Assembly: GCA_963556695.1 (NCBI GenBank)
Contig: CAUWAG010000003.1
Location: 1,922,001 to 1,986,000, forward strand
Length of the DNA stretch: 64,000 bases
Source: Anthostomella pinea
Taxonomy: Eukaryota > Ascomycota > Sordariomycetes > Xylariales > Xylariaceae
Direction: 5' to 3'
The notes below the pieces were generated by a model that made no database searches, was not told where the DNA came from, and was given only the letters and a program-made list of their open reading frames with translations. Positions within the stretch are counted from its first letter, which is position 1. Every line of letters starts with the position of its first letter. Positions 9,324-20,526 of this stretch are shown here, one piece after another. The position numbers and the translations under genes are program-made.

Positions 9324-11471
9324 ATGGCCGAGGTCACCTCCGCCGATGGCGAGCGCGTCATCGCCGACTCGGACTCGACGAGGAAAGTTGCTGATGCCGT
9401 CCTGTACACCAAGAAGAGCACCGACGACGGCGAGAGCGCCCGTCACGTCGGCATCGTCTCCGAGGATATGGCCCAGGTCATAGACAGCGCCGCCGAGAAG
9501 GCGCTGTGTCGAAAGTTCGACTTCCGAATACTGCCCGTTCTGGCCCTGATGGTGAGTACCGGCTTCGGGATATGTACCTACCTACCGTCAGCAAGACAAC
9601 CCAACCGGCTGGCTTCCAACGTGATGGTGTCTTGGCTGAAATCCTACCTAGCAAACGAATGCTGATTGGGGTCCTATCTAGTACCTGTGCAATGCTCTCG
9701 ACAAGGGCAACTTGGGAAATGCCCGGACGGCTGGGCTGTCCAAGGGTACGCACTCAGCAAACGACTCATGCCTCCGGAGACAAGGCATGTGTACTGATAT
9801 CAACTCCTAGACCTGAACTTCGAGGGGAAGTATAGCGAGATCGTCGGCATATTCTTCGTTCCATATGGTTAGCATCACGACGTCCACCCCCCGCCTCCCC
9901 ACCCCTTTTCCTGTACAGGCTCATGCCAACTCACTTACTTCACTTCTAGTACGTGAACCAGCCCTTTCTTCTGCTACACCAGTGCTTTGCTATGCTATTT
10001 TGAACAACTATCAAACCGGCTTCCTTTCCGGAAAGCACACATCTCCATCTAAGACCACACCACTGACCCCCAGCAGGTCATCTTCGCGCCCCCGGTCGCG
10101 ATGCTCGGCAAGAAGATCGGCCCCGCGCGCATGCTGCCCATCCTCATGTTCCTCTTCGGCAGCCTCACGCTACTAACAGCCGCCGCGCACAACTACAACG
10201 GCATATTCGCGCTGCGCTGGTTTTTAGGGATGGCCGAGTCGGCCTTCTTCCCGCTGGTCATCTACTACCTGACGACTTTCTACCGGCGCGGCGAGCTGGC
10301 GCGACGCCTGGCGGTCTTCTACGCCGCGTCCAACGTCGCCAACGCCTTCAGCGGCCTGCTCGCCTACGGCGTCTTCCAGATCCACAGTCCGCTGGTGGAT
10401 TACCCCTGGCGATGGCTGTTCATCATCGAGGGCGCCGCCACGGTGTCATTCGCCCTGTTTGCGTTCTGGTACCTGCCGCGCAGCGCCGCCGAGGCCGCGT
10501 TCCTGGACGAGGGGGAGAAGAGGCTGGCGTACCATCGCGTGCATGTCGATAGCTCATCCGTCGTCAACGAGGAGTTTAATCTGAGGGAGTCGCTCAGGAT
10601 CTTCAGGAGGGCGTCGACGTACGGGTTCTTGCTCGTTGAGATCTGCCTCGGCGTGCCGCTTCAGGGGGTCTCGCTGTTTCTGCCCCAGATTGTGCAGCGT
10701 ATTGTCACTGATACTGTTCGCACCAACCTGTACACCGTCGCTCCGAATATCACTGTGAGCTCTGACCTTAACTACCCTGTTAACTGTACCGTGCCAATCG
10801 GGTTGCTGAACGTGTGGTGACAGGGCGCGGTGATGCTGCTGATCCTAGCATTCTCCTCGGATCTCCTGCGCATCCGGTTCCCGTTCATCTGCCTCGGCTT
10901 CGCCTTCACCTTCATCGGGTTTATCATCTACGCGTCGATCCGTGCCGTCCGGGCTCAGGTCCATGTCGCCTACTTCGCGACCTTCATGATGTGCTGGGGC
11001 ACCTCGGCGCCGTCCGTGCTGCTGAGTACCGTAAGTTGCATCCATCCCGACTCCTTTCTGTAGCCGGTATCGAACAACGGCGGGCGGCTGGCTACACATG
11101 GGCCACGTATCCAGCAGAAGCACTCTATACTAACCCCTTTTACCTTCTTATAGTGGTACAACAACAACATCGCACACGAAGGCGAGCGCCTGACCCTGAC
11201 CTCGGTCGGCGTGCCGCTCGCCAACCTGATGGGCCTGGTCGCCAGCAACGTCTTCAAGGATGCCGACGCGCCGAAGTACACACCCGCGCTGATCACGACG
11301 GCGTGCTTTGGCGGCGCCGGGTGCCTCGCCGCCGCGTCACTGGGCTCGTACATGTGGTTCGACAATAGGCGCCGCAACCGCCGGCAGGGCATCAACCTCA
11401 CAGCGAGGGATGTGCCGACGGCGCGGCTGAGGGATGGGCCGAAGGTGGATGAGTTCAGGTGGTTCTTGTGA
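9324..11471 (+). CDS. MFS transporter, Dal5/Tna1-type anion:cation symporter
   Basis: Twelve-helix plasma-membrane permease of the family that carries allantoate, nicotinate, biotin and related organic anions. Exons are read at 9324-9551, 9682-9745, 9811-9867, 10077-10754, 10824-11030 and 11154-11471. Family landmarks are KFDFRILPVLALM before helix 1, YLCNALDKGNLGNA in helix 1, GPARMLPILMFLFGSLT, RWFLGMAESAFFPLVIYYLT and YPWRWLFIIEGA. The C-terminus is hydrophilic and basic. All joins are in phase except the one across 9868-10076: the tyrosine codon TAT G before the donor and GTCATCTTC after CAGCAG leave one surplus G. A missed micro-exon, a sequencing error or a disabling mutation could explain it. 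Substrate cannot be assigned. Confidence 0.85.
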
Positions 11472-11741
11472 GGTTGGGGGAGAAGGGGCCGGTCCTGTGC
11501 CTTGCTTTGAGGGACATTGTTGGGTTGGGTTTGCGTATTGGGTTAGAAAACAGAAGTGCATAAATCGCGAGCAGTTGCAGAGATTCGGAATCAATCTAGA
11601 TCTTCGTTGATTGATAGATTAGTGATAACCACAGTAACTCCCAAACGCGCCGGACGCCAGCCATTGCCACCGTCTCGTCTATATCCCACCGTATACACGT
11701 ACCCATGAAACAATTCTATCTAATACCGCCGGTTGCCCGCT

Positions 11742-13074
11742 CTATACCTCATCATCCAGAAATCCCACACCAGAATCGAATCTTGAGTGCGTCGGGCTCT
11801 TGATCCCACTCCGCTGGCCCTCTATTATCCTCCTATATTTCCCATCATCGAACTTCCAGACCATGCATTTCTCGTTACCGTGTGTTGCGCCGTTCGTCTT
11901 CACAGCTAAACTCCCCATCACCGGATCTTCTTCGACTTCGGTGAAATATCTTCTCTCCCACGTTTGACCAGCCGCCTTCTCCTCTTTCCGCAGGGCACGC
12001 TGCGCGTTTTCGATCTTACTCTTCTCGTGGCCGACCGCGAAGATGTCGTTGGTATTGATGGCGTTTACGACATGTTGCCATGCCCTCCTCGTTTCCAGAG
12101 GATGCTGCCGCTCGACGGGTGCGACTTGTACCGGCGTCCTCTGCAGGGAACCCAAGTTCACCGTGTCTAGTAAAACACCTTTGCCGTTTTTGACGGTGTA
12201 CGAGTCGCTCCATTGGCCTTCAAGCACATAAAGGGCTTCCTTCTCGTTGCCGTCCCGATACACGGTCGCGACAAACGAGTTACTCTTGCCCCTTAACCAG
12301 CCCTTGCACGAATATTGGATCCGCGTCGTGAACCCCGACGAGCTGCGTATATACGACGTGCCGCTGAGCTCGGGTGCGATCTGCAGCGTGACCAGGCCGT
12401 CGACGTGCACCGGGGGCATCGAGATGCAGTGGTCCTCGCCGTAGCGGTCGAGGTGCAGGACGTTGCGTCCCCTGCGCTCGATATTAATAGTCGACGAGAA
12501 GTAAGCCCTGGGCACAACATAACCCTCGAGCCGCACGCCGCCGTGCGCGTCGTCGTCGTTCCAGATCCGGTACGCCGTCGCCGGGGGGTGGTGGCTGACC
12601 TGCTCGCTGATGAGCTGCGTCGTGCCGGCGCCGTCGACCCAGCGGCCCAGGAAGATCTCGCCCAGGAACGGGTTCAGGGGCTTCATCTTCTTGCGCCGGC
12701 CGTCGGCGTCCCGGCTGGCGTGCTGGTGCCTCAGCGTGCTGAGGAACCATTGCAGGACCAGCAGGGCGCGCTTCTCGGCACTGGGTTCTGCTGCGGGCGC
12801 GATGAGGAGGCTCGGGTGCTCGGCCCAGTAGGCGCTGTACTCGACGATGGATTGTGGTGCCAGTAGGAAGGGCGGGGCGGTTAGGGATGTGAGGTCGCCT
12901 TTGAAAGTGGCGACGGACTTGGACGTGGCGGTCAGCCCAATGGTGCTAGTGTTGATAACCGGCAGCTCAGTGAGAAGTGTAGCAACGTACCTTTATGAAT
13001 TGAAACCAAGCTGACTTGTGTTGCTGTTCGACCTGCTTCTCGTCGCAGCGTGTCGAACTCACAGTGAAGGACAT
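11742..13074 (-). CDS. oxysterol-binding protein, short Kes1/Osh4 type
   Basis: Lipid-transfer protein that exchanges sterol and phosphatidylinositol 4-phosphate between membranes. Exon 1 (13074-12991) encodes MSFTVSSTRCDEKQVEQQHK and SAWFQFIK; a 73-base intron (12990-12918, GTACGT to CCAAG) joins in phase 0 to SVATFKGDLTSLTAPPFLLA and the rest. The product is about 419 residues with only the ORD domain; no PH or ankyrin domain is present. The defining EQVSHHPP motif is at about residues 133-140, MKPLNPFLGE lies just before it, and the tail carries the conserved WERRYF segment. A GTGAGT inside exon 1 allows a different first exon. It is divergent from the oxygenase gene at 13757. Confidence 0.92.
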
Positions 13075-13756
13075 TCTGATGATAGTATCTCGGCAATACG
13101 TTTCACTCTAGACGACCTTGGAGAACAATTCCGCAACTATACACAACGCAACAAGCAATTGCCGGAGGGAAAGCCAGTACTAGTATCCAACGACCATGGA
13201 GCTCAATGCTGTACGACGCTGTGCTTGGGAACAAATGACAGAAGACAAAGAGATGGAAAGCCTACCGGAGCCTGAAGAAGGCGAAGTCTATGACTACGAC
13301 TGGCTTACCGTAAAGCAGATTGGAGGACTCGGGAAGCATGTTGCTGCTCATTCGAGACGAATGCTGCGTCATCTGATACATCATCTGCTGCATGTCTGAA
13401 CGTTAACTCAAGCCAAAGTTTGGGCATTGACTGTGGCCGCGGAGTTGAGACGATGTCTGCTTCATCTCTTCATGGATGCATGTGAAGGTGGAGCCCGGGG
13501 AAACAAGCCGACAAGTCGTGTGTTTCTGATCCCGGGTCCTGATAAGATAAGATAAGCGACATCTGGGGTTGTTAGTGGCGGGCTATGCGGGGTTCCAGTG
13601 CTTTGGCGTCCGTCTAGTCTAGTTACACGTACCGGTATGGAGTCAATTGATTTTCTCCAAGTTTGCCACCATCGAGAATCTTGATCCGACAACATTGACG
13701 AAAAGAGGGCATAAAGGCAGAAACCCCCCAATCTTGTCAATTCACCAGCTGTCGCA
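13075..13756. other. shared upstream region of two divergent genes
   Basis: Spacer between the oxysterol-binding protein and the oxygenase. A 67-codon frame at 13196-13399, beginning MELNAVRRCAWEQMTEDKEM, is open but shows no family or domain, so it is not called as a gene. GATAAGATAAG occurs at about 13540-13556, a double GATA-factor type site. Confidence 0.4.
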
Positions 13757-15323
13757 ATGTCCAAGTCAAAGAAAGCCTCAAAGCGCAAGCGTGACCAAGA
13801 TACTCAGTCCAATCTGTCACACAAGAAGAGATCGACCTCGATCCCGACCCCGACTCTGCCGTCCCCAAAGTCGACCGATGAAGGCGAGCAAGTCGAGCCG
13901 AAAACCCTCAGCCTGAGCGCTGTTGCCTCCGAGGAGGAGGTCGAGATCACAGTCGATACACTACGAGCTCTGGCCGAGCATCCAGCTGTGATCAAGGGGA
14001 AAGGATGCAAGGACTTGCGCACTGCTGTCTATGACTTTCGCCAGGCCTGCACTACGGGCAGCAACACCACCAGCGGTTAGTCTCTCCGGTCTGGGCCTTA
14101 CCAAGAAGGTTACTAAGAAGACCCTGTGTCTAGCTGCTACGAATCTTACTGCGAGGATATCAGCCGCTCTCGTCGATGGCAAGCATATCGATGCCCTTGT
14201 CTTGCTCGCCGAAATGCGCATTCGCGACGAACCCCCAAAGCTAGGAGCTCTTTGCCGCTGGGTGCGGGATCTCGACGCTGTAAGCGGTCTTTCCCTTCGA
14301 GATCCCAAGGGCACCGGCGAACCCATCATACCGAGAACCACGAGGCAGTTGGAGACCTTAAGAGCGTTGGACGCTGTTCTCCGAGTCACTGGCACAACTG
14401 ATCTACACCCTGAGACTCTATCCTTAGCCACAAAAGGGCCCGTCGCGCTGCAAGAGCTGTGGGACCTTCGTGGCGAGACTTGGTCGCCAATCGCAGTTCG
14501 AGATAGTGTATTGGACAAGTCGATACTCGAATCTTGTCCGCCTGGTGTTGCGGACAACTTCCGTGTTCTTGAAACAACCCGAGGCCCTGATCGAAAGCCA
14601 CCGAACCTTCACGATGCTGTATTGTACATGAGCAGCAATAACGCGGTACTCCTCTCGTCGACTCCGCCCGAGATAACATTCCATCGCCATGCCCAGGTGC
14701 CAAATCTCTCGCTGATGAGAAACGTGCTTTCGGCGGATGAATGCAAGTCCATCATCGCAGCGACGGAAACCGTTGGCTTCTTGCCCGATGCTCCAGTCAA
14801 GGACGACGGCTCAGAGACCAGTATACTGGCACACAATGTCTACTGGGTAGTAGACAATGCCTTTCACGATATTTTGTGGGAAAGAGTTCGCCCTTTCGTC
14901 CCAGCAGAAGTCGAGGGCCGGAAAGCTAGAAGCATCAACCGACGGTTCAGAGTCTACCGCTACGTTCCTGGCGCCGAATACCGCTGTCACTTTGATGGTG
15001 CCTGGCCGCCTTCTGGGGTTGATTCGACCTCTGGCATGTACTTGTACGATGCCTCGCCCGCCGATGGAAAACAGTCCAGTCTCTTCACTTTCTTGGTCTA
15101 TCTCAACGACGAGTTTGAAGGAGGCGAAACTACATTCTTCACGCCGAGCATCAAGGAAGGAGTCATGAATGCACACCCTGTCAGGCCTATCATGGGCTCC
15201 ATAGCTCTGTTTCCGCATGGGGAAAGCAAAGGGGCTCTGCTCCATGAAGGGACGGGCGTACGCAAGGGGGCAAAATACATTATTAGGACTGATGTCGAAT
15301 ATGATGTAGACCCTGGTCGCTGA
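13757..15323 (+). CDS. 2-oxoglutarate/Fe(II)-dependent oxygenase, prolyl 4-hydroxylase type
   Basis: Exon 1 (13757-14075) encodes a Lys-rich N-terminus (MSKSKKASKRKRDQ, a likely nuclear signal) and a helical segment. A 58-base intron (14076-14133, GTTAGT to TCTAG with TTACTAAG branch site) joins in phase 1 to the second exon, giving about 502 residues. The C-terminal half is a P4H-like double-stranded beta helix: the H-x-D iron pair is in YRCHFDG (about His392 and Asp394), the distal His in LLHEGTG (about His477), and the 2-oxoglutarate-binding basic residues follow in VRKGAKYIIRTDVEY. FEGGETTFF is also typical of the fold. The protein target is unknown; no signal peptide is present, so it is not a secretory collagen-type enzyme. 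Confidence 0.9.
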
Positions 15324-15621
15324 AAGGGTTTTGCGATGTCTTGGAGAATCCAACCCCGTCTCTAGTAGGTATACCAGAGAAGCAAGATTATCTCCAACTC
15401 ACCGTCATTCATCAGAACGCACGTTTCTCCGTGATCTGAGCACAACAATCAACTCCGTTTTTGACATGCATGAATCGGTATGGGTTGATAAAGCTGGCTT
15501 GATAGGCAGAACCAACGAACAATTTCTATGGTTTCTAGCTACTAGCTGCACTATGAACTGGGCACTGCAATCTCAGATTACTCATGTATTACATCCAGCC
15601 TCACCACCACATACCCGCCCA

Positions 15622-16966
15622 TCAAAACTCAACAGCGTCCGGTCCCAGAAACCACTCAAAGATATCCGGACGTCTAGTCGTGCCGCTCTCAACGACGCCC
15701 CATACGACCTCGATGCTGGCATCCCGCAGCGCCTCCACATGAGACTGGCCCCGAAGCATAGGGTGAAGCCGGACCGCAGGCGCAGCAGCTTCAGCCATCA
15801 TCTGCGCCGCCTGCCTGAACGTGCTCCTGATCATCTCCTCGAGCCCCGGATTCAGCGGCCGATCGCAGATTACAGCCAAGTCTTCCTGCTCCTCCACCCC
15901 ATCCCCATCCTCCCTATTTTCCTCTTCCCGCCGATCCCGATCTGGATTTGGGTCCTCGACCCGCACGACCCGCGCTTCTGTTATTACGTCTTGGTATGGT
16001 CCCTCCACCATCGCCACGTCCTGGAACCGGTACACGAAGCCGACCACGAGCCGTTGTAGGTTGGGTAAAAGATGGAACGGCGCGCCGGGTCGCTCGCCGT
16101 GGCGCGCGAACGCGTGGTACCCGCTTAGGAGGTGCTGGAACGTCCGGCGGTCTAGCATTATGTTGCGCAGCCATGCGACTGCGTTGGCGGGGAGCGCGTT
16201 GTGGTGTAGTAGGTCTGCGTTCGTGTTAGCTGGCGTGTCGTGTATGAATCCGATCCGGAGGAGCAAGCATATTTTTCCAGAAAGAATGACAAAAAACAAA
16301 CACGAAAGAAAGACCCATTCGAGAAAGAAAACCAGGCTGAAGGCCTGACCTTGGAACGGGACTTTGACTTTCCGATATATACGTACCAAACAGCCGAATC
16401 GCAGCGCGCTCGTCGAGGAAGAACGTCGTCTCCCGGTGAAAAGGCCGCTCGCCGACGGCCGAGGAGGCGAGCGGCCGCTGCCGCTGCCCCTGGTTGATGT
16501 TGATTATGTTGGCGCCGACGTCGGTCACGAGGCGCGTGGGGAGGAACACGCATGCGGCCTGCGCCTCGGCGCGCGCCTCGCGGCTGGTGTGGAAGAGGGC
16601 GTGCGGGAAGGTTTGGGCGTGGGTTAGGACTGTGAGGGTCTCGTGCTGCGGAGAGGAGGAGGAGGAGGAGGAGGAGGAAGAGGAAGAGGGGGGCTGGGGT
16701 ATGTATGTGGTGAGGGTGAGGGTGCGGATGGTGTTGGCGAAGTCAGAGTCTTGGAGGGCCGGCTCGTAGATTAGTCGGCGCAGTTCTGGGGGCAGGTCGG
16801 GGAAGTGGTGGAAGGTCGGTTCAGGGGGTGGGGTGGGTGTCTGGGTTTGGGTGGGATCTTCGTTGTTGTCGTTGGTGGTGTTGGGGCTGTGGGCAGTATT
16901 GGAGGGACTGGAGCTACGGTTTGGCTGGGATAGCCGGGTTGATACTTGTTTCTCGCTGCTCTCCAT
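15622..16966 (-). CDS. 2EXR-domain protein with poly-serine tract
   Basis: Two exons (16966-16387 and 16214-15622) separated by a 172-base intron with GTACGT donor and CGCAG acceptor, in phase 1, give about 390 residues. After a Pro/Thr/Gln-rich N-terminus comes FHHFPDLPPELRRLIYEPAL, the 2EXR opening motif, then a 12-14 residue Ser run encoded by a GAG/GGA microsatellite on the opposite strand, then the second family motif region HALFHTSREARAEAQ. Function is unknown in this expanded fungal family. The C-terminal exon is Glu/Asp-rich in the middle. It ends 298 bases from the oxygenase gene, in convergent orientation. Confidence 0.82.
16652..16690. repeat. GGA trinucleotide microsatellite inside a coding exon
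   Basis: A GAGGAGGAGG run on the + strand reads as serine codons (TCC/TCT) in the minus-strand 2EXR gene, so its length sets the length of the poly-Ser tract. Confidence 0.85.
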
Positions 16967-17626
16967 GTTTGGGAAGTGTTACGGGTTTTTAGACTTCGGG
17001 TTGGTTGCTAGATCTGGTGGTTGTGGCAAATAGTCTCGCATAGAGGTATAGATGTATAGAACGAAAATCCTATAGAGAGAAGACATCAAGGCTATATCAA
17101 CGTTGTTGTATATGAGATTTCGTATCTGACGGTGGATATCTCGTAGACTAACGATGTCTGATTGCTACCTGACTCCGCTCGGCTACTTATTCCTCAGATC
17201 GAGCATTTGTTGTACAACTAGATAGCTATCACGAATAGGGCGGACCTGTTTTGAGTTGGCATTACTTGGCGTGTGTAAAGGGTTGGGTAGTAAAAAATTC
17301 CTGTATTAATCACTCGACGTGACTTTGACATGGCGTGACCGTTGTTAATGGTGACACCGCCTGACGGGTAGAACTAGACATCACTGCATCAAACTGGCGG
17401 CCAGGCAATCGAATTCCGTTAAACGTCTATTGAGGAAATTATCAATATATAGCTCTTCTATACATTTGCCTGATGGGAACCGAGAAATAAGTCTTATGTC
17501 CCAAGGACTGTGGGCGTGATTACCACCATGAGACCTTTTCGAGAAAACTCGTAGTCATGCGTCACTAACCCTATAAACACCCCATAATTTCTATCCATCT
17601 AGCCAGCTATCCCAGCACGCCACGTT
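16967..17626. other. intergenic region, no feature seen
   Basis: Moderately AT-rich spacer between a divergent promoter side of the 2EXR gene and the 3' end of the next minus-strand gene. No frame or repeat of note. Confidence 0.4.
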
Positions 17627-17968
17627 CTAGTTCGTGTCATCATCCATATCCATATCATCATTCATATCCGAGTTTGGGTGTTTGTGATCTAGACAGCAGG
17701 TATCAGCAGAAGTGTCAATTACCACTAAGTCGGTTCCACTCACGGCAGATCTTCATGCAGTAGTCCTGCTTCGGTCCGGCCTGGGGGAACTTCTGCAGGC
17801 ATATATTGTGGCACGTCTGCTCGAACAGGTCCTGGGCCTGGTTCAGGACGTCTTGCTTGGTGCTTGAATCCAAGTGCGCCTTCTTGCCGCCGGCGGGGGT
17901 GGGGGTAGGGTAGCCGGTAGAGCCGTAGCGCCGGTGGCTAGGGCTATGAGATAGTATGCGGCTCGCAT
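17627..17968 (-). pseudogene. small secreted protein gene with one-base break in a C-run
   Basis: The ATG at 17968 opens a signal peptide, MRAAYYLIALATGATALPA. In that frame the rest is a non-protein-like tail ending at 17843. The frame one base away encodes GGKKAHLDSSTKQDVLNQAQ, then DLFEQTCHNICLQKFP and QDYCMKIC, with four Cys in two C-x3-C pairs. It splices at 17743 (GTGAGT) across a 55-base intron to a last exon, HHKHPNSDMNDDMDMDDD, ending TAG at 17627. The switch falls in the C-rich stretch at about 17890-17910, where one missing C fully explains it. Either the gene is disabled in this strain or the base was lost in sequencing; no intron fits. Family not recognised. Confidence 0.55.
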
Positions 17969-20526
17969 GGTGGGTTGGGCGGAGCGGGACGGGACGAGCG
18001 TCTGGGGGGGCGAGGGGCAGGTCGGGCGGAGGGCGGAAGGGTGAAGAGCCTTGGGTTTGTTTCCTGGATTGGTGAAGGAGGGTTGCGGATGATATTGCTG
18101 GTTCGTGGACAAAGGAGGTTTTCAGGGCCGGCTTGCGATGTCAAAGCGAGGGCTAAGGGGGTTTCGGGAACCGAGATCTCGTGGCATACAGGCCCTTGGC
18201 GAAGGTCCTGTGGATTGAAGTATTCGTTAATTATCTCCTACTCGGGGCCTAGTGCCATGGACCTGTACCTTGTCCTCAGTTGGAGTGGCCGTAGACCTAT
18301 CAGGCGCAGATCTAGACCCCGACGGTCTACGGGGCAGTCATTGTTCTGTATTCGAAGTCGGGAGTCTCTTTTCTATTCACGAACAAAGGACGGAGCTCCC
18401 CTGGGGGGTGACTGCTAAAGTTACTACATCGAATCTCGGTTCGCTTGATGGTGAGCTAAGTTGCCACCGACACCGGGCGACAGGCAAGCGTAGCGGAGTG
18501 GGAGCAAAGGGGACGAAGGCACAGAAACTGTCATAATCGCGACTCACTCATACTCACGCTTCTATGGTTTGCCTGTATTTCCTGTCGTAATCCGTGCTCA
18601 TCTTCGAAAGCTGAAGTCCGCCTGGCTGGCAATATTAGAACAGCTGACCGGCTTCAGATACGAACCGGCAGACTTCATGTACCATGGCAAGTCACTCGTC
18701 CCACGGCCTCAAATTAAGCACCAAGACGCAACAGGTCTGTTTCGTCGACATCACGTCTTTGGTCTTCAAATTCTGCTCACCAGACACGGAGCCTTCAGTG
18801 GATAGTGATTGATATCTCGCCTTAAAGTCTTCCAATACCTGATTCGGCCGCCGTGTCTAAAGACGTAATCAGCCCCGAAGTGATTAAAGGGTATGTAAAA
18901 AGGCATTAGCAGCTAATTCTCGATGGTGTCGGCTGATTTAATTCGCAGTAATCTGGATAGCTCACACAACTTGTCAGCAGTGCACGTCCGTTAACTGTGA
19001 GCTGGCAACATCGCTTCCAGCCAGTCCAGATCCTCGGGATTTACCCAAATACCCTGGCCTGTCCACTATGGCCCACCAAAGCATTGTCCTTTTCGTCAGA
19101 GAGATTTGAATAGGCTATCCCTCCTATCATTCTCTCCTAGACACTGCTATTGCGTATAGCTTAGAATGAGGCGTTTAGTGTAACGCGGCTGAAGGAACAG
19201 TCGAATGAAGGTTACATGTACTTGAATACCCCTATTAGCACGTCAACACGCAGCCGTAGGTCCTGTAGGTATTGTATCCGGCACGATCCGATGAACGCTC
19301 ACATCTCTCTTGAATTAGATAGCAACCTGTACTTGGCTGAGATACTGAGGGGCTCAACTAGATAGGACGGACGGTATTGACAGCCGCAAAGGCTCGTACG
19401 GGGAGGCAATGAAGGCAAGGTTTCGTACTGGGAGGTAAGGCTATGTATGTACGGCTGTGACATCTTGCTAAGGTAGTCATTCTTGCTTGATAGTTGAGCC
19501 TTCAGCTTCCAGCTGAGTTTCCTTGGAACGGGCAACCGAGTAAGTAGACATGATGCCGCCGCTGGACAGTGGCAATGATCTAATAGTATCCATGTGGACT
19601 TTTATCGCAAATATGCATAAAACCTGAAACGATGTGAAGGTGAGAAAGAGAAGAGGGTATGCTGGAGAGGAAAAAGAAAAAGAGGAAAAAAGGAAAAAAG
19701 GAAAAAAGTACTTTTGGTCAAAATCGAACCCTCTACCTGGTGCAAAAGAGTTCGGAACAAACCTAGATCCACGCACGCCGTGAGTATTGCTGCTCTGTAT
19801 GGGATCTCATCGCATCGTTACGCCCATCATCTCTCGTCTGATCGGTACAATGCCGGTACCTGCGGGGATGCGAGAAAAAGCTGATGGTCCCTAGTCGAAA
19901 CCACATAAGTACCACGGCAAGGGCGGCGAGTGTAGCATAGAGGGCGCGAAACCAGATACCACCGAGGGGTAAGGCTCTACTCCGTTTCATGACTCTTCCG
20001 TCTGTTCCCTGAAGAGGTTGGCGAACAGGGGTGGATGACGTTTCTTGTGCCAAAGGACCAGCTCCTTGTCGCGAATCTGGAGGACGGCCTCAACTGGGAG
20101 AAGATATGCCCATTCGTAGGCAAAGACATTCCCCAGACCGGTATTCGAAGGGAATCGCGTCAGCCGAATTTGAGAAGATGGTGAAGTAGATATTATTTTC
20201 CGGTATACGCAAGCTGGCCTTATGGCCGTTATTATATGTGTATGTTGTGTTCGTGTTTGAGGCTCTGTGATAGGTCGGCCGGGCCCTATACCGGTACCTT
20301 AGTCACCAATCAGCAGGGGTCCACGGGCTCTTGCTAGGCTACGTCACAAGGCTTAGCGCGGTGGGAGAGTGGGGCCTGCATCATTCATGATCGTCCCACC
20401 CGTCAGCCCGTGGGACCTCCATCCCTGAGCTTACACTTTACACCTTATTATCTCCGGAACCTCCTCCTTCTTTCCCAGCTAAGCATTTCCTGTCTGGAAT
20501 GGCTTCGTGTTTGCCAGTAGAGAAAC
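17969..20526. other. 2.5 kb region without an intact gene
   Basis: Several open stretches exist but none has convincing protein character over a full gene. On the minus strand between about 20220 and 19760, two adjacent frames read protein-like pieces (ASLRIPENNIYFTIFSNSAD and GLGNVFAYEWAYLLPVEAVL) that end in stops, followed by a frame with a hydrophobic segment (RALYATLAALAVVLMWF). This may be a gene relic. A/G-rich tract (GGAAAAAAGG repeats) at 19667-19708. Confidence 0.35.

Noticed and set aside
19720..19795. tRNA-like text on the minus strand (GGTTCGATTTTGACC followed by T-run)
   Set aside because: The T-loop-like GTTCGAT has no pairing 5-base stem, and no matching acceptor or anticodon arm could be drawn.
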